DNA of 64,000 bases from CAWFGW01 sp963815495 (GCA_963815495.1 CAWFGW010000015.1:124001-188000), one strand, 5' to 3'; counted from the stretch's first letter, positions 17,810 through 27,568 are shown. The notes: generated from the letters alone by a model not told the origin. Program-made: numbers and translations.

Positions 17810-18826
17810 CTATAAAAATTTCTTATCCTTTAATGACTTCGTCCAAACATACATTCCTCCAACCGCTCCGAAAAACAAATGAAACACCATTTGGATTCCA
17901 TGAAAAATTACTGACATAGATGTAGCGAATAAGGCTGTCACACCAAATTGTAACAACACCTCTTTTATTATAAAATGATAGGCACCCATCCCCCCTCCAG
18001 CAATCGGCAAGCTTCGACCTATGCTGCCAAAAGCTCCTGTGGCCAATGCTGCATTCCACTTTTCTTGTAATGAGCTATCCAAAGCAAACAAACACACATA
18101 GTTAGTCGTGAAGTAGTAAACCCAAACTAAAAAGGTATACAGGATTAATAATGGTATGTTTTTTACTTTTTTAATTGATAAAATACCTTGCCACATCTCG
18201 TCTGCCCAAGATTTTTTACCTGCTGCTTTTTTTGCTTCTTCTTTTTTATCCAACTCATTACTAAAAAAATACAGTGCAATAAACCCAATAATCATAATAA
18301 GCACTCCAATAATCCAATTGTCGACTATTTTTATATAATATGGTCGAATCCATGGCAACACATATTCCTGTATTAACTCTTTAAAACGGTCGTATTGCAT
18401 AAAAAAAACAGTAGGTAACACAATCGCCAACGAACACACATCAAGCACTCGCTCTATTAAAACAGTTCCAAACAACCGAGTTACGGGTATCTTAGTCGTT
18501 TTATTTAATGAAGCACAGCGAATAATTTCGCCAACACGTGGAATCAAATAATTAACAGCATAACCTAACAGTAAGGAATGAAAAATTGGTGTCAGTTTTA
18601 CATGATCTCCATTGCTATTTATTAACTGTTGCCAACGAAGGCATCGAATGATGTGTCCAACAAAGGATATTACCACCACTAAACCTATCCAATAAAGATT
18701 AGCAGACAGGAGCTGCGTTCCAATTTGACTTAAATCTTCTTTGCCAAATGTTTTTTGTAAAAAATAGAAGCCGATTGCTAAAAAAGCAATGTAACCTAAG
18801 GCTTTAAAGAAGAACGATTTATTCAT
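17810..18826 (-). CDS. Lysylphosphatidylglycerol synthase-like / UPF0104 membrane protein
   Basis: A 338-residue protein with about eight transmembrane helices. The start is taken at ATG 18826 (MNKSFFFKALGYIA); the 12 codons upstream in frame are unlikely. Family features include IRCLRWQQLI after the second helix, the NYLIPRVGEIIRCASL loop and a late GGGMGAYHF motif. Only the integral membrane half is present, without the aminoacyl-transferase domain of MprF, so it is probably a lipid flippase or of unknown role. Confidence 0.8.
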   Translation of the reverse strand: MNKSFFFKALGYIAFLAIGFYFLQKTFGKEDLSQIGTQLLSANLYWIGLVVVISFVGHIIRCLRWQQLINSNGDHVKLTPIFHSLLLGYAVNYLIPRVGEIIRCASLNKTTKIPVTRLFGTVLIERVLDVCSLAIVLPTVFFMQYDRFKELIQEYVLPWIRPYYIKIVDNWIIGVLIMIIGFIALYFFSNELDKKEEAKKAAGKKSWADEMWQGILSIKKVKNIPLLILYTFLVWVYYFTTNYVCLFALDSSLQEKWNAALATGAFGSIGRSLPIAGGGMGAYHFIIKEVLLQFGVTALFATSMSVIFHGIQMVFHLFFGAVGGMYVWTKSLKDKKFL

Positions 18827-19012
18827 GGCACAAATGTAGAACATTAAAAACATTCTTTCCATAGGTCTTCGAACGATGTTTTCCCCAAGCTTTTTCTACA
18901 ATGTGTAGTCTTATTTTCTCAAAAAAAACTAAAAAAACCCATTTATTTTAAAAAAACGGGGTGGTCTCATGTTTGTCTAAGGAGTTGGTACGATAACCAA
19001 ACAACTACCACG

Positions 19013-19468
19013 ATGAAAGCATATATTATTACACCCGAGAAATTAATTGATGAATTAAATGTTTTAATTTTAAAAAACATTGACGCCTCTAGGGGCTTTT
19101 TAGCCGCAGCTTATAACATAAGCTTACACCCACTCAAAGAAATTTTTATTAACTGCTCTTCACAACGTTACGCTTTTGCAGAAGAATTACAAGAGCGTGT
19201 AAAAAAATTAGGAGGAGAACCTACTGGTGAATCAAGTTACCCTCATACAGGTAAAGGCTTATGGGCAGATATGTCGTTAGCTGTTAACTCTGACTCTGAA
19301 GAAATGGTCTGGAATACCTGTGTTACTGGTGAACAAAACGTGCTTTCAGATTATGACTTTTTACTTGAGTCAAACTTATCAGACAAACTTGATTCGGTAA
19401 TTGAAATTCAAAGAAATGTGATTAATGATACTCTTCAAATGATGAAGATGTTAGAAATGGCCGCTTAA
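19013..19468 (+). CDS. DUF2383/PA2169-like four-helix-bundle protein, copy 1
   Basis: A 151-residue soluble protein predicted to be an all-helical bundle. LIDELNVLILKNIDASRGF begins the first helix, CSSQRYAFAEELQERVKKLGGEP the second, and a conserved C-V-T-G-E segment opens the third. This matches the PA2169/DUF2383 ferritin-like family. These proteins are often stress-induced in other bacteria; the function is unknown. The paralogue downstream aligns along the whole length without gaps, so the pair arose by tandem duplication. Confidence 0.75.
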   Translation: MKAYIITPEKLIDELNVLILKNIDASRGFLAAAYNISLHPLKEIFINCSSQRYAFAEELQERVKKLGGEPTGESSYPHTGKGLWADMSLAVNSDSEEMVWNTCVTGEQNVLSDYDFLLESNLSDKLDSVIEIQRNVINDTLQMMKMLEMAA

Positions 19469-19535
19469 TATAGCGCATCTAAAATACTCTTCGAGAGTTT
19501 TTTATAAATTATGTATAACCCTAAAATTTAAAATT

Positions 19536-19991
19536 ATGAGTAATGAAATGATAAATAACGAAAAGTTAATTGACGAGTTAAATGATATCATCGTAAAAAA
19601 CTACGATGCAGCTAGAGGTTTTAAAACAGCAGCAAACAATGTAAAACTACAAGAGTTAAAAGAGGTTTTCCTTGAATGCTCGACTCAGCGAAAGAAGTTT
19701 GCAGGTGAATTACAACAAGAAATAAGAACTTTGGGTGGAGAACCTAAGCATGAAACAAGTGCTATTAGTGCAATGCATCGTGCTTGGATGGATGTAAAAT
19801 CTACGGTTGCGTCTGATGAAGAGGAAGCAATTCTTGGTGCTTGTGTTACAGGTGAAAAAGCTGCAGTAAAAGAATATGATGAGTTATTAGGTGAAAATAT
19901 ACCATCAAACGTTAGAGAGGTAATTCAAGTGCAGCGTAATGTTGTAAATGATACTTTGCAGTCAATAAAAATTTTAGAAGATGCTGCCTAA
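19536..19991 (+). CDS. DUF2383/PA2169-like four-helix-bundle protein, copy 2
   Basis: A 151-residue tandem paralogue of the preceding gene. KLIDELNDIIVKNYDAARGF, CSTQRKKFAGELQQEIRTLGGEP and ACVTGEKAAVKEYDELL line up position by position with copy 1. It lies 67 bp downstream of copy 1 and is followed by a strong terminator, so the two probably form one transcript or closely regulated neighbours. No metal-ligand set typical of ferritins is obvious. Confidence 0.77.
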   Translation: MSNEMINNEKLIDELNDIIVKNYDAARGFKTAANNVKLQELKEVFLECSTQRKKFAGELQQEIRTLGGEPKHETSAISAMHRAWMDVKSTVASDEEEAILGACVTGEKAAVKEYDELLGENIPSNVREVIQVQRNVVNDTLQSIKILEDAA

Positions 19992-20009
19992 GCTTACCCT
20001 TCCTATACG

Positions 20010-20047
20010 AAAAGGTCAATGTGAACAGAGTTACATTGACCTTTTTT
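20010..20047 (+). terminator. Rho-independent terminator after the DUF2383 pair
   Basis: A perfect 13-bp stem AAAAGGTCAATGT / ACATTGACCTTTT with a 10-nt loop, followed by a run of T, 18 bp after the stop of copy 2. Confidence 0.85.
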
Positions 20048-20144
20048 ATTATAAGTTATTAGTTTTTAATATGAGGTGATTTTTAAATTTATTATGCTAA
20101 CTTATTGTAAGTAACTTTTTCATACTCCTCAAATACTAATTAAA

Positions 20145-20921
20145 ATGCGTACCGAATTATTTATTGATAAAAACCCAGATAAAATTCTTCCAACGTCAAA
20201 AATCATGTCTATTGGATCTGCTTTTTCTAATATCCTTGCTAGCAAATTTTCAGAACAACATTTAGAAATCGAAAACAACCCTTACGGAAACCTCTATAAC
20301 CCTATTTCTGTCTTTAATGCCCTTGATATTTCGATCAAAAACAAACCTGTAAACGAAAGTCTAATTTCGGAAACAGATCATGTTTGGAATCATTACGACT
20401 TTCATTATAAAACAGGTGCAAACTCGAAAGAACAGCTAATATTACAATTAACAGAACGGATTCAACAAACACATCATACATTAAAAAAAACGGAGTTTTT
20501 GGTGCTTACTTTTGGCTCCGCGTTTGTCTACAAAACAGCTAAAACTAAAGAAGTTGTGGCCAATTGTCATCGTACTCCTATCAATCAATTTAATAAACAA
20601 ATACTTTCACCAGAAGAAATCGTTGAAGGTTTTAGAGGCATATTTCAATCGCTTAATCATGTAAAAAACATCATTTTAATAGTGAGCCCTGTAATGCACT
20701 TGCAAGACTCGCTTACACTGAATGCAGTGAGTAAATCAGTACTACGTTTAGCTTGTCATATGATTATGAGTGAATTTCCTCATGTAAAATATTTTCCTGC
20801 TTACGAGTTTTTAACAAGCGACTTACGTGATTATTCTAATTATAGGGACGATTTAATCACTCCCACACAACAATCAATGGACTATATTTTTGAGAAATTT
20901 TCAGCCGCCTATCTGCTTTAA
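20145..20921 (+). CDS. GSCFA-domain protein (SGNH/GDSL-like) with altered signature
   Basis: A 258-residue protein resembling the GSCFA family of Bacteroidota, which is related to GDSL/SGNH hydrolases. The N-terminal RTELFIDKNPDKI, the SIGSAFSN segment and NPYGNLYNPISV follow the family pattern, as do VWNHYDFHYKTG and LVLTFGSAFVYKT further on. The eponymous GSCFA motif reads G24-S25-A26-F27-S28 here: the Ser that would act as nucleophile is kept but the Cys and last Ala are changed. No signal peptide is present. It converges on dinB with an 8-bp gap. Biochemical function is unknown for the family. Confidence 0.75.
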   Translation: MRTELFIDKNPDKILPTSKIMSIGSAFSNILASKFSEQHLEIENNPYGNLYNPISVFNALDISIKNKPVNESLISETDHVWNHYDFHYKTGANSKEQLILQLTERIQQTHHTLKKTEFLVLTFGSAFVYKTAKTKEVVANCHRTPINQFNKQILSPEEIVEGFRGIFQSLNHVKNIILIVSPVMHLQDSLTLNAVSKSVLRLACHMIMSEFPHVKYFPAYEFLTSDLRDYSNYRDDLITPTQQSMDYIFEKFSAAYLL

Positions 20922-20929
20922 AGAAAAAA

Positions 20930-21991
20930 CTAGTACATAAGCGTTAATTGTGGTTTTTGCTCTTCTTCAGAGTAAAAATTTGAAACGGAACATCCAACCA
21001 ATCGAACAGAGTTTTGAAGTTCTTCCTTGTCAAGCAATTGAAAAATTGCTGCTTTAATTTCTAATGTTTTATTTGTGAAATAAAACAGCGTTGTACTTCT
21101 TGTTATTTGTCGAAAGTTGGAATATTTTATTTTTAGAGTAATGGTCTTCCCTTCTTGTTTACTTTTCACAAGTCGCACAGCAACCTTTTCTATCAAAGGA
21201 ATTAACTTGATTTTCAGCTCGTCTTTTTTAACCAAATCATTAGCAAAAGTAGTTTCAGCACCCACCGATTTTGGTTCGCGAGGAGGCTCTACAGGGCGAT
21301 TGTCAATGGCTCTTGCTAAATCATAAAAATAAGGTCCTGACTTTCCAAAACGTTGAGTCAATCCCTCTAACGAAAAGCGCTTTAAATCTTTACCGCGAAA
21401 CACTCCCATTTTTCGAAGTTTTTCAGCTGTCACCTTGCCTATTCCGTGAAATCGTTCAATCGCCAACTTTTCAATAAATGCTTGACCCTGATCAGGAGTA
21501 ATCACATATAAACCGTCTGGCTTGTCGTAATCGGAAGCTATTTTAGCCAAAAACTTGTTGTATGAAACTCCAGCAGAAGCAGTTAAATCAGTTTTTTCTT
21601 TAATCTTTTCTTTAATCTCTCGGGCAATGTGAGTAGCCGAAAGCATATTTTTTTTATTGCTACTTACATCAAGGTACGCCTCATCTAATGAAAGTGGCTC
21701 AAATAAATCTGTATATTCTTTAAAAACAGATCGAATAATCAGCGAAGTTGTTTTATAAGCTTCAAATCGAGGTTTTACAAAAATCAAATGAGGACAAAGC
21801 TCTTTAGCTCTCCGTCCTGCCATGGCTGAACGCACACCAAATTTTCTAGCTTCATAGCTGGCAGCAGCTACTACGCCACGATCACCCCCACCACCCACTG
21901 CAATGGCTTTATTTTTCAACTCTGGAAAATCACGCTGTTCTACAGAGGCAAAAAAAGCATCCATGTCGATATGTATGATTTTTCTAACCAT
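20930..21991 (-). CDS. dinB: DNA polymerase IV (Y-family translesion polymerase)
   Basis: A low-fidelity polymerase for damaged templates. The start is the ATG at 21991 (MVRKIIHIDMDAFFASVEQ); the open frame runs 39 nt further but the family begins here. The catalytic acids are Asp9 (IDMD) and Asp103-Glu104 (SLDEAYLD). The steric and nucleotide-binding segments VVAAASYEARKFGV and the palm helix-hairpin region GIGKVTAEKLRKMGV are present, followed by the little-finger domain. It is 353 residues. The C-terminal tail EEQKPQLTLMY could include a beta-clamp binding motif (QLTLMY). Confidence 0.94.
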   Translation of the reverse strand: MVRKIIHIDMDAFFASVEQRDFPELKNKAIAVGGGGDRGVVAAASYEARKFGVRSAMAGRRAKELCPHLIFVKPRFEAYKTTSLIIRSVFKEYTDLFEPLSLDEAYLDVSSNKKNMLSATHIAREIKEKIKEKTDLTASAGVSYNKFLAKIASDYDKPDGLYVITPDQGQAFIEKLAIERFHGIGKVTAEKLRKMGVFRGKDLKRFSLEGLTQRFGKSGPYFYDLARAIDNRPVEPPREPKSVGAETTFANDLVKKDELKIKLIPLIEKVAVRLVKSKQEGKTITLKIKYSNFRQITRSTTLFYFTNKTLEIKAAIFQLLDKEELQNSVRLVGCSVSNFYSEEEQKPQLTLMY

Positions 21992-22069
21992 AGCACCGAA
22001 TAAACAAAAAAATTCCGAACGATAGTCCATTCGGAATTTTATTATTCAATAGCTGGGTTTATACTTTAA

Positions 22070-22270
22070 TTAGTTCATTGGAATTGGTAACTGAAAAATA
22101 ATATCTTGAGTGCTTGATGTAGCCATCCCATTCAATTCTTGTTGGTTTACTTCTTTTGCATCAGCGTCTTCTTGACCACTATAATATTTGAATGCAAAAA
22201 GAATTAATAAAAGAATAATAATGGGAAGCTGCCCCGATGTTTTATATTCAGTTTGCTCTATTGTATTCAT
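22070..22270 (-). CDS. Small single-pass membrane protein (unknown)
   Basis: A 66-residue ORF starting at ATG 22270 (MNTIEQTEYKTSGQLP). It has one transmembrane helix, IIILLLILFAFKYY, with a short N-terminal tail and a soluble C-terminal part rich in Gln and Ser. It lies between dinB and the TrmH-family gene, all on the minus strand. I do not recognise it. The single well-formed helix and lack of overlap with another gene support it. Confidence 0.45.
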   Translation of the reverse strand: MNTIEQTEYKTSGQLPIIILLLILFAFKYYSGQEDADAKEVNQQELNGMATSSTQDIIFQLPIPMN

Positions 22271-22356
22271 AGCGTTTTTATTTTTTGCCCTACAATTAAT
22301 AAGAGCCAAATTGTGGATAAAAGGTTGCTAAGCTCTATATAAAAATATTCATCTAT

Positions 22357-22875
22357 TTATTTAATCGCTTCCCAAAGCACCACACCGATTGTGACAGAAA
22401 CATTTAACGAATGTTTAGCGCCAAACTGAGGGATTTCAATAGCTACATCAGCTAATTCCAATACTTCTTCTGACACGCCAAACACTTCATTACCAAAAAT
22501 AAAAGCTGTTTTTTCTTTTTTTGAAAACGAATATTTTTCCAAAGAAATGCTAGTATCTATTTGTTCTATCAAAGCAATTTTATAACCTTCTGATTTCAGC
22601 TGTTCTATAGCCTTTTTTGTTGTTTCAGCATGTTCCCAAGCTACCGTTTCTTGTGCACCAAGTGCCGTTTTATGAATATCACGATGAGGTGGAGTACCAG
22701 TTATTCCGCACAACACTATTTTTTCGATGCCAAACGCGTCTGATGTCCGAAATGCTGAACCCACATTATTGAGACTTCTTACATTATCTAAAACCACCAC
22801 AAAAGGGGCTTTATCAGCATTTTTTGCTTCTTCTTGACTCAATCGGTTGAGTTCGGTAACACCTAATTTTTTCAT
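22357..22875 (-). CDS. TrmH-family (SpoU) RNA 2'-O-methyltransferase
   Basis: A 172-residue SPOUT methyltransferase. The start is taken at ATG 22875 (MKKLGVTELNRLS). Motif 1 is LDNVRSLNNVGSAFRTSDAFG, motif 2 is AFIFGNEVFGVS and motif 3 is IPQFGAKHSLNVSVTIGV, together forming the knotted SAM site with the catalytic Arg in motif 1 and Asn in motif 3. It lacks the N-terminal extension of larger rRNA methyltransferases. The exact target (tRNA or rRNA) cannot be told. Confidence 0.85.
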   Translation of the reverse strand: MKKLGVTELNRLSQEEAKNADKAPFVVVLDNVRSLNNVGSAFRTSDAFGIEKIVLCGITGTPPHRDIHKTALGAQETVAWEHAETTKKAIEQLKSEGYKIALIEQIDTSISLEKYSFSKKEKTAFIFGNEVFGVSEEVLELADVAIEIPQFGAKHSLNVSVTIGVVLWEAIK

Positions 22876-22925
22876 TGTTGCGAAATTAACCTTTTTAATA
22901 GGTTCACGCAATTTGAATGAAATGT

Positions 22926-22933
22926 TAACTTTG
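22926..22933 (+). promoter_or_regulatory. Candidate -7 element for the LTA-synthase-like gene
   Basis: TAACTTTG matches TAnnTTTG and lies 23 bp before the ATG at 22957. No TTG is placed 19-21 bp upstream, so the -33 part is missing or weak. Confidence 0.35.
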
Positions 22934-22956
22934 TGTTTTGTTTTTATTACTAAAGA

Positions 22957-24891
22957 ATGAATAAAAAATATATTCGCCCATTTCAGTTTATATTAGTGTT
23001 CTACTGTTTAGCACTACTGTTTTTTACCTTATGTCGAACTTACTTGCTTTCCCAAAATTTTGATTCTCTGAATCAAAATGCAAAATCGTACATTCCCATG
23101 ATGTATTGGGAAGGATTTAGGTTTGATACCGCAGTTATTAATTATTCCCTTTTTCTGCCAGTTTTACTTTCAATAATTTTTTATTACACAAAATCATTTA
23201 AAAAAGGCGTTGTCAATTTTTTAGTTGGTTTCCTCACCTTTGCTTTTTTTGTGTATTTATTAGGGGGGTTAACTGATATAGGCTATTACGATTATTATAA
23301 TTCACGCCTAAATACAGGCATATTTTCTTGGATGGGCACTCCAATACTAATGCTCAAAGTCGTGTTTTTAGATGTGAATTATTGGGCTTTTATTATTCTT
23401 GGTTTATTTTTCACATGGATGTGTTATCGTTTTTTAAAATGGTTGGCGTCCAAACTGTTAGTTGGTGATTACGAACCTAACTCCCACTTTAAATTTGCCT
23501 TTCAATTCGTAATAATTGTGGTATTATTGATTCTCGGAGTCAGAGGAAGTTTTGATTCTGAAAAGCGACCATTAGATCCGAGAGAATCCATTTTTTCAAA
23601 ATATACGACTATAAACAACCTCTCTATTAACGGACTTTTTAATTTAGTCCATAGTTTTAATAATAGAAAAATTGAGTTTTTTGAGGAAGATAAAGCATTC
23701 ACAGCCATTCAAAATTATTTTGATTTTTCCCCTAGACACCCAGATTATCCGCTTTCAAGAATTCAAAAAGCTGATTCTGCTGAGAAAAAGAAAAATGTCG
23801 TATTAGTGATTATGGAAAGTATGAGTGCTTACCAAATGGGTTTATATGGTAATCCTAAAAACTTAACGCCCTATTTGGATAGTTTAGCAAAACAATCAAT
23901 TTGTTTTCCTAATATTTATACCTCTGGCGTGCATACGCACAACGGTCTTTATTCCACAATTTATAGCCAGCCAGCAATATTAGACCGAATTGCTATTAGA
24001 GAAGGGGTTTTGGTCAATCAACAGTATTACGGATTGCCTCATGTATTAAAAGAAAAAGGATATAGAACACATTTCTTAATAACTGGAGATGGTGCTTATG
24101 ACAATATGAATAGCTTTTTCCCTCAAAATGGATTCGATAAATTCATATGTCAAGATTTTTTCGAAGAAAAAGATATTATAAATCAATGGGGAGTGCCTGA
24201 CCATCTTTTGTTCAATAAAACCATTGCATTTATGGATAGTTCTTACGAAGCAATGGAACCTTTTTTAATGACTTACATGACCATTAGCACACACTCTCCT
24301 TATGGAATACCTACAGAAGGGGTTACCCGAAAATTTCATTCAGAGACAATTGCCGACCAAAGTTATGAATATGCTGATTGGTCCATAGAACAATTTATGC
24401 AACAAGCGGCCACCAAACCTTGGTACAATGAAACGGTATTTGTATTTGTTGCTGATCATGGTCAAAAATTTGATGTGACTTACGAGATGTCTCTTGCATA
24501 CCACCACTGTCCTCTTATTATTTATGATCCTGAAAGGAAGCCTATCCTGTGGGATGAAAAAATTGGGCAACAAATAGATGTTTTTCCCACTTTGATGAGT
24601 TATTTAAACATTGAATTTGAAAACAACACATTAGGGACTGACCTCTTTACACATACACGACCCTTTGCCTATTTTACCGCGGATGACAAAATAGGCGTAA
24701 TTGACAAAGAACATTTTTATATAGAAAAATTAGATGGAAGTAAAGGTCTTTATGAATACAATAAAAAATCTTTAGACAACATGTCTTCAAGATACGTTGA
24801 CAAAGTAAAACAAATGGGAAGCTATTCCCATGCTATGTTACAATGTAGTCATTCACTTATTGAAAAACGCTTAGTAGGTAAGCCCCATTGA
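22957..24891 (+). CDS. LTA synthase-like sulfatase (phosphoglycerol/phosphoethanolamine-transferase type)
   Basis: A 644-residue membrane enzyme. The N-terminal 195 residues hold about five transmembrane helices and the periplasmic part is an alkaline-phosphatase/sulfatase fold. Metal ligands are visible: Glu287 in VLVIMESMS, and Asp500-His501 in FVADHGQK. Thr327 in SGVHTHNGLYST is placed as the nucleophile. Gram-negative relatives (OpgB, LtaS-like) transfer phosphoglycerol or phosphoethanolamine onto glycans or lipid A; teichoic acids are not expected here, so an envelope-lipid or glycan modification is likelier. It is transcribed divergently from the TrmH-family gene. Confidence 0.83.
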   Translation: MNKKYIRPFQFILVFYCLALLFFTLCRTYLLSQNFDSLNQNAKSYIPMMYWEGFRFDTAVINYSLFLPVLLSIIFYYTKSFKKGVVNFLVGFLTFAFFVYLLGGLTDIGYYDYYNSRLNTGIFSWMGTPILMLKVVFLDVNYWAFIILGLFFTWMCYRFLKWLASKLLVGDYEPNSHFKFAFQFVIIVVLLILGVRGSFDSEKRPLDPRESIFSKYTTINNLSINGLFNLVHSFNNRKIEFFEEDKAFTAIQNYFDFSPRHPDYPLSRIQKADSAEKKKNVVLVIMESMSAYQMGLYGNPKNLTPYLDSLAKQSICFPNIYTSGVHTHNGLYSTIYSQPAILDRIAIREGVLVNQQYYGLPHVLKEKGYRTHFLITGDGAYDNMNSFFPQNGFDKFICQDFFEEKDIINQWGVPDHLLFNKTIAFMDSSYEAMEPFLMTYMTISTHSPYGIPTEGVTRKFHSETIADQSYEYADWSIEQFMQQAATKPWYNETVFVFVADHGQKFDVTYEMSLAYHHCPLIIYDPERKPILWDEKIGQQIDVFPTLMSYLNIEFENNTLGTDLFTHTRPFAYFTADDKIGVIDKEHFYIEKLDGSKGLYEYNKKSLDNMSSRYVDKVKQMGSYSHAMLQCSHSLIEKRLVGKPH

Positions 24892-24945
24892 TTGTGAATA
24901 ACTTCCAACTGTTCACTTCCTAATTCGCAGGTGAAATCAGTAGAT

Positions 24946-24960
24946 TTATTGTCACAATAA
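24946..24960. promoter_or_regulatory. Palindrome in the mutS leader
   Basis: TTATTGT C ACAATAA is a perfect 7-bp inverted repeat around a single base, 10 bp upstream of the mutS ATG. Its position would suit an operator overlapping the transcription start. No regulator is known. Confidence 0.3.
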
Positions 24961-24970
24961 TTAACCCAAA

Positions 24971-27568
24971 ATGGCTTCCAGCGAAACTCCTTTAATGAAA
25001 CAATATTACGCTATCAAAGCGAAATATCCTGGAGCAATGCTCTTATTTCGCGTGGGCGATTTTTATGAAACTTTTGGCGAAGATGCAGCTACCGCTAGTA
25101 AAATATTAAACATTACTCTCACTAAACGAGCAAACGGTTCCGCTTCAGAAATTGCACTGGCTGGATTTCCCCATCATGCTTTAGACAACTATTTACCTAA
25201 GTTAGTGCGAGCTGGAAAACGAGTAGCTATTTGTGATCAGCTGGAAAACCCCAAGGATGTTAAAGGTATCGTAAAAAGAGGAGTGACTGAATTGGTGACT
25301 CCAGGAGTTTCGTACAACGACAATGTACTTGATGTAAAGCAAAATAACTATTTAGCTTCGGTTCAGTTGGGTAAAAAGTCTTGTGGGATTGCTTTTTTAG
25401 ATATCTCTACTGGAGAATTTTTATGTGCAGAGGGTACAAAAGCATATGCAGATAAATTGATTCAAAGTTTTAATCCTTCGGAAATTCTATACTGTAAAAA
25501 ACAGAAAGCCGACTTTGAAGCTACTTTTGGAGATCAACACACCACATTCCGTTTAGATGATTGGGTGTATCAAGTGGATTATGCTAAAGAAAAATTAACC
25601 ACTCATTTCAAAACCACCAACCTCAAAGGTTTTGGCATTGACGATCTTCAAGAAGGAATTATTGCCGCAGGAGCTATCTTACAATATTTGGAAGAAACAG
25701 AACACCGCGAAATCAATCACATTGCTTCTATTTCTCGCATTGAAGAAGAAAAATATGTGTGGCTGGATAAGTTTACCATCCGCAACTTAGAGCTGGTATA
25801 CCCGCAACATGAAAACGGCATTCCATTAATTAGCATTTTGGACCAAACGGCCACACCCATGGGGGCTCGAATGCTCAAAAAGTGGATGGTACTTCCGCTC
25901 AAAGAAAAAAAGCTGATTGATGAGCGACTGAAAGTGGTCGAAGCCTTTACCAAAGATGATAAAATTTTAGAAACGCTAGTGCTGCACCTTCGCCCCATTG
26001 GCGATTTAGAACGCTTAATTTCTAAGGTAGCTGCTCGAAGAATAAATCCACGAGAAATTTATCAGCTTAAAAGGGCGTTGGATCAACTTGTTCCAATTAA
26101 GGAATTATTGAAGGCTAGTAAAATCACCTCACTACAGGTCATTGCAGATAAAATAAATTTGTGTGAATTCCTTCGGGACAAAATCACTAAAGAGGTTAGG
26201 GAAGACTTACCGATAGTTACCAACCAAGGCGGAATTTTTACTGCTGGCGTGAATGAAGAGCTAGACGATTTACGAGCTATTTCAGGTTCTGGAAAAGATT
26301 TCTTAATTCAGATTCAACAGCGAGAAGCAGAACGTACTGGCATTCCAAAGATCAAAATAGCTTATAACAAAGTGTTTGGCTACTACCTGGAAGTTTCCAA
26401 CGCCCAAAAAGATAAAGTGCCACCAGAGTGGATTCGTAAACAAACACTGGTGAATGCAGAGCGATTTATCACAGAAGAATTAAAAGTCTACGAGGACAAG
26501 ATCCTCAATGCTGAAGGACGAATTCATGCCATTGAACACGAACTTTTTCAAGACCTTATTATCGCTGCTTGTGAATATGTAACGCCTATTCAACAAAATG
26601 CGCAGCTACTAGGCACCATAGATTCTTTGTCTTCTTTTGCTCAAGTGGCTCTGGAAAACAATTACTGTAAACCCGAAGTGCATGAAGGGCACGAACTGGA
26701 AATTAAAGCTGGTCGACACCCCGTCATTGAAAAACAACTTTCTGCAGATGACCCTTACGTGCCCAATGATGTTTATTTGGACGACACCGATCAGCAGGTG
26801 ATGATTATCACAGGACCAAACATGGCAGGTAAGTCGGCCTTGCTTCGTCAGGTTGCTTTGATTTCTTTGATGGCCCAGGTGGGTTCCTATGTGCCTGCTA
26901 CATCTGCTAAAATTGGCATTATCGATAAAGTATTTACTCGGGTGGGTGCTTCAGATAACCTCTCTCAGGGTGAATCGACCTTTATGGTCGAGATGACTGA
27001 AACCGCTAGCATCCTCAACAATTTGAGCGAACGCAGCTTGGTCTTGATGGATGAAATCGGACGAGGGACCAGTACTTACGATGGTATTTCCATTGCATGG
27101 TCCATCGTAGAATTTTTGCATAACCACCCGAAGTGCAAAGCAAAAACCTTGTTTGCCACGCACTACCATGAACTGAACCAATTAGCCACCGACTTCCCCC
27201 GCATCAAAAACTTTAATGTTTCGGTGAAGGAAGTAGGAAACAAAATTGTGTTTATGCGGACGCTAAAAGAGGGTGGAAGCGAACACTCCTTTGGTATTCA
27301 TGTGGCGCAATTAGCGGGTATGCCTCAAAATGTAGTGATTCGCGCACACGAAATTATGTCGCACTTGGAGAAAGACAAGGTTAGCGAGAAAACGAAGGCA
27401 AGCATTGAAGCGATGCCGAAAAACAATTTTCAACTCAGTCTTTTTGATGCGGCCAACCCTCAGTTTGAGAAAGTAGTGAAGCTGTTAGAAACCATTGATA
27501 TTAACACGATTTCGCCAGTGGAAGCGCTGTTGAAGTTGAATGAGATTAAGGGAATGTTGAAGGAGTAG
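24971..27568 (+). CDS. mutS: DNA mismatch repair protein MutS
   Basis: A full-length 865-residue MutS. The mismatch-recognition Phe-X-Glu is Phe31-Tyr32-Glu33 in RVGDFYETFGEDA. The connector, lever and clamp domains follow, then the ATPase with Walker A GPNMAGKSALLRQ, Walker B LVLMDEIGRGTSTYDG and the ATHYHEL helix-turn-helix region. The C-terminal NNFQLSLFD stretch resembles a clamp-binding motif. mutL is not adjacent. The GC content of its 3' third looks somewhat higher than the neighbouring genes by eye. Confidence 0.97.
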   Translation: MASSETPLMKQYYAIKAKYPGAMLLFRVGDFYETFGEDAATASKILNITLTKRANGSASEIALAGFPHHALDNYLPKLVRAGKRVAICDQLENPKDVKGIVKRGVTELVTPGVSYNDNVLDVKQNNYLASVQLGKKSCGIAFLDISTGEFLCAEGTKAYADKLIQSFNPSEILYCKKQKADFEATFGDQHTTFRLDDWVYQVDYAKEKLTTHFKTTNLKGFGIDDLQEGIIAAGAILQYLEETEHREINHIASISRIEEEKYVWLDKFTIRNLELVYPQHENGIPLISILDQTATPMGARMLKKWMVLPLKEKKLIDERLKVVEAFTKDDKILETLVLHLRPIGDLERLISKVAARRINPREIYQLKRALDQLVPIKELLKASKITSLQVIADKINLCEFLRDKITKEVREDLPIVTNQGGIFTAGVNEELDDLRAISGSGKDFLIQIQQREAERTGIPKIKIAYNKVFGYYLEVSNAQKDKVPPEWIRKQTLVNAERFITEELKVYEDKILNAEGRIHAIEHELFQDLIIAACEYVTPIQQNAQLLGTIDSLSSFAQVALENNYCKPEVHEGHELEIKAGRHPVIEKQLSADDPYVPNDVYLDDTDQQVMIITGPNMAGKSALLRQVALISLMAQVGSYVPATSAKIGIIDKVFTRVGASDNLSQGESTFMVEMTETASILNNLSERSLVLMDEIGRGTSTYDGISIAWSIVEFLHNHPKCKAKTLFATHYHELNQLATDFPRIKNFNVSVKEVGNKIVFMRTLKEGGSEHSFGIHVAQLAGMPQNVVIRAHEIMSHLEKDKVSEKTKASIEAMPKNNFQLSLFDAANPQFEKVVKLLETIDINTISPVEALLKLNEIKGMLKE

